Position numbers and translations under genes: made by a program
Origin: DASZFV01 sp035549075
GTDB lineage: Bacteria; Myxococcota_A; Polyangia; Fen-1088
Length of the DNA stretch: 64,000 nucleotides
NCBI GenBank assembly: GCA_035549075.1
Contig: DASZRT010000087.1
Location: forward strand, 1-64,000
Reading direction: 5' to 3'
Shown: in pieces, positions 56,852 through 64,000 of the stretch
How the letters are laid out: each line of letters opens with the position of its first letter
How positions within the stretch are numbered: the first letter of the stretch is position 1
Notes under the pieces: model-generated
What the model was told of the DNA's origin: nothing
What the model saw: the letters and a program-made list of their open reading frames with translations, nothing else
Databases searched by the model: none

Positions 56852-59215
56852 ATGACGGCGCCGCCAAAACGCTCGCTCGGGCTCAAGGTCATGGCCCCGC
56901 CGCCGCCGGCCGCGGACGCCGCCCGCGATCCCGTCTGCGGCATGAGCGTCGACCCGGCGCGTGCCGCCGCGACACACGAGCACGCGGGAACGACCTACTA
57001 CTTTTGCTCGACGGGGTGTGCGGCGCGCTTTCGTGGCGATCCCGAGCGCTACCTGCACCCCGACGCCGTCCCCGAGATGGGCGCGATGCACGCGCCGCCG
57101 GCGGCGAAGCCGGCTTCGCCGTCGCGCGCCGCGATCTGGACGTGCCCGATGGATCCCGAGGTGCGCCAGGACCATCCGGGCGCGTGCCCGAAGTGCGGCA
57201 TGGCGCTCGAGCCGCTGGAGATCGCGCACGACGCGGGCCCGAGCCCGGAGCTCGTCGACATGCGCCGCCGGTTCGTGGTCGCGGCCGCGCTGTCGGCGCC
57301 GCTCGTCGTGCTGTCGATGGGCGCGATGTTCGCGCATGCGCTGGGCGGGCGCGTCGTGTCGTTCGTCGAGCTCGCGCTCGCGACGCCCGTCGTGCTGGGC
57401 GCGGGCTGGCCGCTGCTCACGCGCTTCGCGGCGTCGCTGCGCAACCGCAGCCCCAACATGTTCACGCTCATCGGGTTGGGTGTCATCGCGGCGTTCGCGT
57501 TCAGCGTCGTCGCGACGCTCGCGCCCGGGTTGTTCCCGGCGTCGCCTCACGGCGGCGTCGACGTCTACTTCGAGGCGGCGGCCGTCGTCGTGGCGCTCGT
57601 GCTGCTCGGGCAGTGGCTCGAGCTGGGCGCGCGCGCGAAGACGGGCGCGGCCGTGCGCGCGCTGCTCGACCTCGCGCCCAAGACCGCGCGCCGCGTGCGA
57701 CCGGGCGCCGACGACGAGGAGATCCCGCTCGAGGCCGCGCGCGTGGGCGATCTGCTGCGCGTGCGCCCGGGCGAGCGCGTGCCCGTCGACGGCGTCATCG
57801 TCGAGGGCCGCGCCACGCTCGACGAGTCGATGCTCACGGGCGAGCCGCTGCCCGTCGAGCGCGGCCCGAACGAGCGCGTCGCGGGCGCGACCGTCAACGG
57901 CGCGTCGTCGTTCGTGCTGCGCGCCGATCGCGTGGGCGCCGACACCTTGCTCGCGCGCATCGTGCGGCAGGTGCAAGAGGCGCAGCGCACGCGCGCGCCC
58001 ATCCAGCGCCTCGCCGATCGCGTCGCCGCCGTCTTCGTGCCCGCCGTCGTCGCCGCCGCCGCCGTCGCGTTCGTCGCGTGGGCCGCGTTCGGTCCCGAGC
58101 CGCGCTTCGCGAACGCGCTGCTCTCGGCCGTGGCCGTGCTCGTCATCGCGTGCCCGTGCGCGCTCGGGCTCGCGACGCCGATGTCGATCCTCGTCGCGAC
58201 GGGCCGCGCCGCGCGCGAAGGCGTGCTGTTCCGCGACGCCGAAGCGATCGAGCGAATCGAAAGGATCGACACGCTCGTCGTCGACAAGACCGGCACGCTC
58301 ACCGAAGGCCGGCCGCGCGTCGTCGGCGTCGAGCCGGTCGCGGGCACGAGCGAGGATGACTTGCTGGCCGTCGCGGCGTCGCTCGCGCTCGCGAGCGAGC
58401 ATCCGCTGTCGGCCGCCATCGTCGCCGAGGCGCGCGCGCGCGGCGCCGCGTTCGCTGCGGCGACGGACTTCCGTTCAATCCCCGGTCGCGGCGTCGCCGG
58501 CCGCGTCGGCGCGCGCGACGCGGCCCTCGGCAGCGCGGCGTTTCTCGGCGAGCGCGGCGTCGACGCTTCCGCCCTCGCGACCGACGAGCGCCGCGCGCGT
58601 GGCGAGACGCTCGTCTTCGTCGCCGTGTCAGGCACGCTCGCGGGTGCCATCGCCGTCGCCGATCGCGTGCGCGACACGACGGCCGAGGCTTTGCGCGCGC
58701 TGCGCGCCGACGGTGTCCGCGTCGTCATGCTCACGGGCGATGCGCGCGCAACGGCCGAGGCGATCGGCCACGCGCTCGGGATCGAATCGGACGACGTCCT
58801 CGCCGAACGCACGCCCGAAGACAAGGCCGCCGAGGTGAAGCGCCTGCGCGCCGTGGGCCGCGTCGTCGGCATGGCGGGCGACGGCGTCAACGACGCGCCC
58901 GCGCTCGCGACCGCCGACGTCGGCTTCGCCATGGGCACGGGCACCGACGTCGCCATCGAGAGCGCCGCCGTGACGCTCGTGCGCGGCGATCTCGGCGCCG
59001 TCGCGCGCGCGCGCGCCCTCGGCCGCGCGACGATGCGCAACATCCGCCAGAACCTCTTCTTCGCCTTCGTCTACAACGCCGTCGGCATTCCGCTCGCGGC
59101 CGGCGTCTCGTTTCCGTGGCTGGGCGTGCGCCTCGGACCGATGTTCGCCGCCGCGGCGATGGCGGCCAGCTCAATCTCGGTGATCGGGAACGCGCTTCGG
59201 TTGGCGCGTCGCTGA
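56852..59215 (+). CDS. copA: Copper-type heavy-metal P-ATPase
   Basis: A 787-residue P1B-type ATPase. The N-terminal part has a YHS-like domain (DPVCGMSVD, FCSTGCAARF) and a heavy-metal-binding zinc-ribbon-like domain (TCPMDPEVRQDHPGACPKCG) in place of a usual HMA domain. The membrane motif CPC (IACPCALGLATP), the phosphorylation site DKTGTLTE, the His-Pro pair SEHPLSAAI and the hinge GDGVNDAP are present. CPC with an NxxxxxxxP-like last helix fits Cu+/Ag+ export. The ATG at 56852 has AGGGGA too close; the in-frame ATG at 56891 is the alternative. Confidence 0.92.
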   Translation: MTAPPKRSLGLKVMAPPPPAADAARDPVCGMSVDPARAAATHEHAGTTYYFCSTGCAARFRGDPERYLHPDAVPEMGAMHAPPAAKPASPSRAAIWTCPMDPEVRQDHPGACPKCGMALEPLEIAHDAGPSPELVDMRRRFVVAAALSAPLVVLSMGAMFAHALGGRVVSFVELALATPVVLGAGWPLLTRFAASLRNRSPNMFTLIGLGVIAAFAFSVVATLAPGLFPASPHGGVDVYFEAAAVVVALVLLGQWLELGARAKTGAAVRALLDLAPKTARRVRPGADDEEIPLEAARVGDLLRVRPGERVPVDGVIVEGRATLDESMLTGEPLPVERGPNERVAGATVNGASSFVLRADRVGADTLLARIVRQVQEAQRTRAPIQRLADRVAAVFVPAVVAAAAVAFVAWAAFGPEPRFANALLSAVAVLVIACPCALGLATPMSILVATGRAAREGVLFRDAEAIERIERIDTLVVDKTGTLTEGRPRVVGVEPVAGTSEDDLLAVAASLALASEHPLSAAIVAEARARGAAFAAATDFRSIPGRGVAGRVGARDAALGSAAFLGERGVDASALATDERRARGETLVFVAVSGTLAGAIAVADRVRDTTAEALRALRADGVRVVMLTGDARATAEAIGHALGIESDDVLAERTPEDKAAEVKRLRAVGRVVGMAGDGVNDAPALATADVGFAMGTGTDVAIESAAVTLVRGDLGAVARARALGRATMRNIRQNLFFAFVYNAVGIPLAAGVSFPWLGVRLGPMFAAAAMAASSISVIGNALRLARR

Positions 59216-59286
59216 GCCTGCGGCAGATTGCCGCATCTCTCCGATCTGGTTCGCAGCTGTCCGTGCGATCATATTGGCCCCCATCG

Positions 59287-61932
59287 ATGACGGCCTGTCT
59301 CGATCTCACCGCCGCGCTCGCCTTCGTCTCGGGGCGCGGCACGTTCGACGCGCGCGCCGAGATCGTCGCGCACCTCGAGGGCTGCGCCACGTGCCGCGAG
59401 CTGGTCATGGCGACGCGGCCGCACGATTGGCTCGAGGAGACGGCCGCCGCCGATGGCGCGACGCCGCGCCCGCGCGAGGCAGCCACGCCGCGCGCGCGCG
59501 CGCCCGAGGTGCCGATCTCGCGCGGCACTCAGGTGGGCCGCTACACGATCCTCGACGTCATCGGCCGCGGCGGCTTCGGCGAGGTCTACGCCGCCTACGA
59601 TCCCGAGCTGGATCGCAAGATCGCCATCAAGTTCCTGCGACCCACGGGGCAGGGCAGCTCGCCCAACGACGAAGCCAAGCTGCTGCGCGAGGCGAAGGCG
59701 ATCGCGAAGCTGTCGCACCCGAACGTCGTGACGGTCTACGACGCCGGCACGTTCGGCGCGCGCGTGTTCGTCGCCATGGAGTTCGTCGACGGCGCGACGT
59801 TGCGCGACTGGGCGCGCGAGGCGCAACGTTCGCGCGCCGAGATCCTCGCCGTGTTCGAGCGGGCGGCGCGCGGGCTCGGGGCGGCTCACGAGGTCGGGCT
59901 CGTGCACCGCGACTTCAAACCGAGCAACGTCATGGTCCGCAAGGACGGCCACGTGTTCGTCATGGACTTCGGGCGCGTCCGCCAGATCACCGACGCCGAG
60001 GAGTCCCCGGGCGGCGGCGCCGAGCTCGGCACCGCGGGCGAGACCGACCTCGACCTCACGCGGACGGGCGAGATCGTCGGAACGCCGGCGTACATGGCGC
60101 CCGAGCAGCTCGAGGGCGAACGCACCGACGCGCGCACCGACCAGTTCAGCTTTTGTGTCGCGCTCTACGGCGCCTTGTACGGCGAGCGCCCGTTCGACGG
60201 CGACACGCTCTTCACGATCCGCGACAACGTGCTCGCGGGCCGCGTGCGCCCGCCGCCCGAGAAGACCACCGTGCCGACGTGGATCCGCCGCGTGCTGCTG
60301 CGCGGGCTCTCGATCGATCCGGCGCGCCGCTACCCGTCGATGGACGCGCTCGTGGCGGCGCTCGCGCACGATCCGGCGCGGCGGCGACGGCGGCAGCTCG
60401 CCCTCGCGGCCACGGCGGTCGCCGGGCTCGCCGTCGCGCTCGGCGTGAGCCGCCACGTCGCGAACGTGCGCGCCACATGCGCGGCCGGGCCGGCGCGCCT
60501 CGCGGGCGCGTGGGAGCCGGGCGGCGTGGATTCGCCGCGCAAGGAGGAGATTCGCGCCGCCTTCACGCGCACGGGCAAGTCCTACGCCGCGCTCACCTAC
60601 GCGCGCACGGCGTCGCTCCTCGACGCCTACGCCGATCGCTGGGTCGCGATGTTCCGCGACGCCTGCGAGGCGACGCGCGTGCGCGGCGAGCAGAGCGAGG
60701 ACGCGCTTCGCCTGCGCGAGGCCTGCCTCGACGACCGCGCGCGCGACCTGCGCGCGCTCACCGATGTCTACGCGCGCGCCGACGTCGGCGTCGTGCACAA
60801 CGCCATCAGCGCCGCGACGGCGCTGCCCGCGCTCGAGGCCTGCGCCGACCTCGCGGCGCTCCGCGCGGGCGGGTCGGCGTTCGACGCGAAGACGCGCGGG
60901 CGCGACGACGGGTTCCGCGATCGCTTCGCGCGCGTGCAGGCGCTCTTGCAATCGGGGCAGTGCGCCGCCGCCGGCGCCGAGGGCCGGCCGCTGCTCGACG
61001 ACCTCCGCGCCGCGAAGCTGCGGCCGCTCCTCGCGCAGACGCTGGCGCTCATGGGCACGCTGAGCGACGACTGCGGCGAGGCGCGCGAGTCGATCGCGTG
61101 GCTCAAGGAGGCCTACTTCACGGCCGAGGCGGCGCGCCTCGACCGCCTGGCCGCCGAGGCCGCCGCGCGCATCCCCGTGCTGGCCGTCAACCGCCTCGGC
61201 GACGCCAAGACGGCGCGCGATTGGCTCGAGATCATGCGCGCGACGCTCGAGCGCACGGGCCCCGACGATCGCCTTCAGTCGATGCTGGCCTCGGCCGAGG
61301 CGCTCGTCGCCGACGCCGCCGACGACCGAGACGCCGCGATCGCCGCCGCGCGCCGCGCGCTCGACCTGTCGCGCCGCGCGCTCGGCCCCGATCACGTGCA
61401 GACGCTGCTCGTGTTCACGAACCTCGGCGTCGAGCTCGCCAACGGCGGTCACGTCGGGGAGGCGCTGTCCGTCTATCGCGAGGCCGACGACGCGACGGTG
61501 CGCGCGCTCGGCCCCGAGCACCCGGCGCTCGGCAACCTCGCCAACAACGAGTGCGAGGCGCTCAACACACTGGGCCGCCACGCCGAGGCCGCCACGCAGT
61601 GCCGGCGCGCCATCGACATCTGGATCGCGGCGGGCGCCGACGAGGCGACCGTCTCGTTCGGGCGCACGGGCCTCGGGATCGCGCTGCTCGGGCTCGGGCG
61701 CCCGGAGGACGCGATCGCGCCGCTCGAGACGGCGCTGCACGATCGCGTCGAGCGCGACGTCGCGCCGCGCTGGATCGCCGAGACGCGCTTCGCGCTCGCC
61801 CGCGCGCTGTGGTCGCGCCCCGCCGATCACGAGCGCGCGCGGGCGCTGGCCCAGCAGGCGCGCGTCGGCGCGGCCGGCGTCGACGCGAAGATGGCGTCGC
61901 AGATCGACACGTGGCTCGCCAAGCCGTCGTGA
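59287..61932 (+). CDS. Ser/Thr protein kinase with zinc-finger-like N-terminus and TPR tail
   Basis: An 881-residue membrane kinase of the Hanks type. The first 60 residues resemble a zf-HC2 finger (HLEGCATCRELV). The kinase domain runs about 82-365: IGRGGFGEVYAAYD, the Lys of IAIKFL, the loop VHRDFKPSNVM and VMDFGRVR in place of the DFG start, then GTPAYMAPEQL. A single transmembrane segment (LALAATAVAGLAVALGV) follows, and the last 480 residues contain TPR repeats outside the membrane. This layout is common in myxobacteria, where such kinases control development and other processes. Confidence 0.92.
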   Translation: MTACLDLTAALAFVSGRGTFDARAEIVAHLEGCATCRELVMATRPHDWLEETAAADGATPRPREAATPRARAPEVPISRGTQVGRYTILDVIGRGGFGEVYAAYDPELDRKIAIKFLRPTGQGSSPNDEAKLLREAKAIAKLSHPNVVTVYDAGTFGARVFVAMEFVDGATLRDWAREAQRSRAEILAVFERAARGLGAAHEVGLVHRDFKPSNVMVRKDGHVFVMDFGRVRQITDAEESPGGGAELGTAGETDLDLTRTGEIVGTPAYMAPEQLEGERTDARTDQFSFCVALYGALYGERPFDGDTLFTIRDNVLAGRVRPPPEKTTVPTWIRRVLLRGLSIDPARRYPSMDALVAALAHDPARRRRRQLALAATAVAGLAVALGVSRHVANVRATCAAGPARLAGAWEPGGVDSPRKEEIRAAFTRTGKSYAALTYARTASLLDAYADRWVAMFRDACEATRVRGEQSEDALRLREACLDDRARDLRALTDVYARADVGVVHNAISAATALPALEACADLAALRAGGSAFDAKTRGRDDGFRDRFARVQALLQSGQCAAAGAEGRPLLDDLRAAKLRPLLAQTLALMGTLSDDCGEARESIAWLKEAYFTAEAARLDRLAAEAAARIPVLAVNRLGDAKTARDWLEIMRATLERTGPDDRLQSMLASAEALVADAADDRDAAIAAARRALDLSRRALGPDHVQTLLVFTNLGVELANGGHVGEALSVYREADDATVRALGPEHPALGNLANNECEALNTLGRHAEAATQCRRAIDIWIAAGADEATVSFGRTGLGIALLGLGRPEDAIAPLETALHDRVERDVAPRWIAETRFALARALWSRPADHERARALAQQARVGAAGVDAKMASQIDTWLAKPS

Positions 61933-61948
61933 GATGCTCGCGCGCGCC

Positions 61949-62425
61949 ATGAGCCAAAGCCAACCTCCCTCGTGCGCCGTGTGCGCGTCGCTCTCCGGTC
62001 CGGGGCGCCTCGAGCCCGTCTTCGAAAATTCGCTGTGGCACGTGCGGCCCGCGCCGTCGCCGCCCGGCGTGCCGGGCTGGATGATGATGATCAGCCGCCG
62101 TCACGTCGGCGGGCCCGCGCACTTCGACGACGACGAGGCGCGCTCGTTCGGGCCGTCGCTGCGCCACTTCGAACGCGTCCTCGAGCGCGTCACGGGCGCG
62201 CTGCGCATCTACACGGCGGCCATGGGCGAGAGCTCGCCGCACTTCCACGCGCACATGGTGCCGCGCCTGCCGACGATGCCGAAGGACGCGAAGGGCTGGG
62301 GCGTGTTCGACCTCGAGCGCGCGGCGCGCGTCGGCGAGATCGCCGTCGACGCCGCCGAGGTCGACCGCGTCGTCGCGGCTTACGCACGCGCGCTCGCCGA
62401 CGAGCCGCCGCCCGAATGGGTCTGA
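61949..62425 (+). CDS. HIT-like protein
   Basis: A 158-residue protein with a histidine-triad-like motif HFHAHMVPR near residue 93 and an N-terminal CAVC pair near residue 11. The fold of HIT proteins is visible (RRHVGGPAHFDDDEA, HxHxH). A nucleotide hydrolase or transferase role is inferred from the family. The ATG at 61949 follows the kinase stop by 14 bases, so the two may be one transcript; an upstream in-frame ATG at 61934 is also possible. Confidence 0.82.
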   Translation: MSQSQPPSCAVCASLSGPGRLEPVFENSLWHVRPAPSPPGVPGWMMMISRRHVGGPAHFDDDEARSFGPSLRHFERVLERVTGALRIYTAAMGESSPHFHAHMVPRLPTMPKDAKGWGVFDLERAARVGEIAVDAAEVDRVVAAYARALADEPPPEWV

Positions 62426-62512
62426 AGACGTTGGCCCTGTAAATCCCGCCCTTTTTTCAGCGCGGCGCGACGTCCCACACGCGCCGCCAAATTTTTCGTC
62501 GCGCGGTTTGAT

Positions 62513-62530
62513 CGCGCGCGCGCGCGCGCG
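62513..62530. repeat. (CG)9 dinucleotide run
   Basis: Eighteen bases of alternating CG lie in the intergenic region before the DUF1592 gene. They may form Z-DNA under superhelical tension; in such GC-rich sequence, chance is also possible. Confidence 0.6.
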
Positions 62531-62575
62531 ACCACCAGTAGGATGGTGAGACTCGCTCGTACTGAGGAGGGACCG

Positions 62576-64000
62576 ATGCGGCATTCGACCCCCAGGCCCC
62601 GCATGATCTGTGTCCTGTTGGGCGCAGCTTCGCTCGCGGCGGCGTGCACTGGACAGATCCGCGGCGGCACGCCCGCAGGTCAGACCGGCCAAGGGGCTGC
62701 CGGCGCGGGCGCGTCTTCGGGCTCGGGCGGCTCGAGCGCGACCGGCGGCGGCGACGTCGTCGGGCCCGCCGTGCTCGGCGGGCTCGCGCCCGAGCAGGTG
62801 CTCGCGTCGTCGATGTGCAAGGCGCCGAGCCCGGGGCGCGCGCCGCTGCGCCGCCTCAGCAACACGGAGTACCGCAACACCGTCGGCGATCTCTTCGCGG
62901 GCGTGCCGTCCGTGACGTCGCTCGTCGCGGCGGCGACGGCGACCTTCCCGCCCGAGCCGCAGTCGCTCGGCTTCCGCAACAGCGCCGACTACCTCACCGT
63001 ACCGTCGCTCGCGGCGCAGGCCTACCTCGACGCCGCCGATCAGCTCTCGACGGCGGCGGCCGCGGCGACGGGCTTCGTGACGTGTGCGGGCGGCACGCAA
63101 GACGCGAAGTGCGCGAGCGACTTCATCGCTTCGTTCGGCAAGAAGGTCTACCGCCGCCCGCTCGCCGCCGACGACACGGCCCGCTACACGACGCTCTACA
63201 ACAAGGCGATCTCGTCGGGCTACGACTTCAAGACCGGCATCGAGTGGATCATCTTCTCGATGCTGCAGTCGCCGCAGTTCCTCTACCGCTTCGAGCTCGG
63301 CGGCACGGCCGCGGCCACGTACACGAAGCCGTCGCCGTACGAGCTCGCCTCGCGCCTGTCGTACCTCTATTGGCAGAGCATGCCAGACGCGACGTTGTTC
63401 GCGGCCGCCGACGCGGGCCAGCTGGAGACGCAGGCGCAGATCGAGGCGCAGGCGCGCCGGCTGCTCGCCGATCCCAAGGCGTCGCGCCTCGTCGAGTACT
63501 TCGACGAGTGGCTCGAGCTCGACGCCATGCAAGAGATGACGCGCGACGCGACGATTTACCCGAACCTCGATCCGCAGCTGCCGTCGCTCATGGAACAGGA
63601 GACGAACGCCTTCGTGAGCGATCTGTTGAAGTCGCCCACGGGCAGCTTCGATCAGCTGCTCACGGCGCCGTACACGTTCGCGAACGCCGAGCTCGCGAAG
63701 CACTACGGCCTGCAGGGCCCGACGACGGCGAGCTTCGTGCGCGTCCCGACGACGGGTCGCTCGGGCATCCTCACGCAGGGCATGATGATCGCGCACGACA
63801 AGGCGACGCGGACGTCGATCGTCCGCCGCGGCGAGAAGATCCGCACGGGCGTGCTGTGCCAGAACGTGCCGGCGCCGCCGCCCAACGTCGACATCTCGGC
63901 GCTCGAGAAGACGGGCACGAACCTCTCGCAGCGGCAGCGCCTCGAGCAGCATCGCCAGCAGGCGAGCTGCAACTCGTGCCACCAGCTCATGGACCCGCTC
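62576..64000 (+). CDS. DUF1592/DUF1588-type lipoprotein, partial
   Basis: The first 475 codons of a secreted protein, cut by the window end. A short signal and lipobox (GAASLAAACTG) are followed by a Gly/Ser linker. Then come the DUF1587 start (RRLSNTEYRNTVGDLF), DUF1595 and DUF1592 regions (GKKVYRRPLAADDTARY, ELASRLSYLYWQSMPDATLF) and DUF1588 (RSGILTQGMMIAHD). A CNSCH heme-type motif is reached at the edge. GAGGAGG lies before the ATG. These multi-domain proteins are typical of Planctomycetes and Myxococcota; their function is open. Confidence 0.88.
   Translation, partial: MRHSTPRPRMICVLLGAASLAAACTGQIRGGTPAGQTGQGAAGAGASSGSGGSSATGGGDVVGPAVLGGLAPEQVLASSMCKAPSPGRAPLRRLSNTEYRNTVGDLFAGVPSVTSLVAAATATFPPEPQSLGFRNSADYLTVPSLAAQAYLDAADQLSTAAAAATGFVTCAGGTQDAKCASDFIASFGKKVYRRPLAADDTARYTTLYNKAISSGYDFKTGIEWIIFSMLQSPQFLYRFELGGTAAATYTKPSPYELASRLSYLYWQSMPDATLFAAADAGQLETQAQIEAQARRLLADPKASRLVEYFDEWLELDAMQEMTRDATIYPNLDPQLPSLMEQETNAFVSDLLKSPTGSFDQLLTAPYTFANAELAKHYGLQGPTTASFVRVPTTGRSGILTQGMMIAHDKATRTSIVRRGEKIRTGVLCQNVPAPPPNVDISALEKTGTNLSQRQRLEQHRQQASCNSCHQLMDPL

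Noticed and set aside
55556..58402. Minus-strand frame of 948 codons ending in the RCC1 protein
   Set aside because: Its first 540 codons are antisense to the P-ATPase and without homology. Only the part from GTG 56782, which gives a lipobox, is accepted.
59269..61950. Two long frames opposite or alongside the Ser/Thr kinase gene
   Set aside because: The kinase frame has all kinase motifs and a TPR tail; the others have only low-complexity Arg-rich sequence.

Overview
The window is about 64 kb of very GC-rich chromosome with tightly packed genes. It fits a myxobacterium (Myxococcota, probably Polyangiales). The pointers are Gly/Ser-rich lipoproteins, MYXO-CTERM-type tails with Gly-Cys motifs, myxobacterial cysteine-rich repeats, a sigma-54 enhancer-binding protein, a large TPR-tailed Ser/Thr kinase, several ECF sigma factors and a DUF1592-type cytochrome-like protein. 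No insertion sequence, phage module or CRISPR array was seen. The assignment rests on family content, not on a marker gene.

Layout: 1-7 kb holds a lipoprotein start, a DUF47/PiT phosphate pair, tex, DUF488 and CHAD genes, a DUF2383 protein and a DUF4336 protein. 7-12.4 kb holds gene debris, a solute-binding protein without signal peptide beside an HD-GYP/LuxR regulator, and a flavin monooxygenase/TetR pair with tandem operators. 12.4-17 kb holds a coupled desaturase-P450 pair, two RRM proteins, a small AT-hook-like protein and two secreted proteins. 17.1-26.7 kb is a complete Nit1C cluster: the sigma-54 activator (nitA) is divergent from nitrilase, radical SAM, acetyltransferase, AIR-synthase, LnmK-like, glycosyltransferase and flavoprotein genes. 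A good -24/-12 promoter and a doubled upstream element lie between them. 26.7-41.3 kb is mostly housekeeping and stress functions: map, ECF41-type sigma, a degenerate globin/CheB pair, ECF-zinc finger fusion, thioredoxin, old yellow enzyme, a disulfide oxidoreductase, an osmoprotectant ABC transporter and a TetR/SDR pair with well-defined operators.

41.3-43.7 kb holds a vapBC-like pair, a decayed SNF2 helicase and tRNA-Glu and tRNA-Lys. 43.8-47 kb is a compact putative RiPP operon: PqqD-like RRE, radical SAM/SPASM enzyme, a 57-residue precursor, an HPr-kinase-like protein and an S24/S26 peptidase. The precursor carries a lasso-type YxxPxL leader motif, yet the operon has a radical SAM enzyme instead of the lasso cyclase. 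47-52.6 kb encodes one 1871-residue secreted protein: a gingipain-like C25 protease with its own MYXO-CTERM-like tail, followed in frame by a second signal-like segment and two DUF2341/LamG-like units. 52.8-64 kb holds small stress proteins, a methyltransferase, a GST-like protein, an RCC1-repeat lipoprotein divergent from a copper-type P-ATPase, the Ser/Thr kinase, a HIT protein and the start of a DUF1592 protein.

The strongest leads are the RiPP operon, the Nit1C regulatory region and the C25 fusion with an internal sorting signal. The only stretch above 300 bases without an intact gene is 7073-7382; it holds two gene remnants and a terminator-like hairpin.
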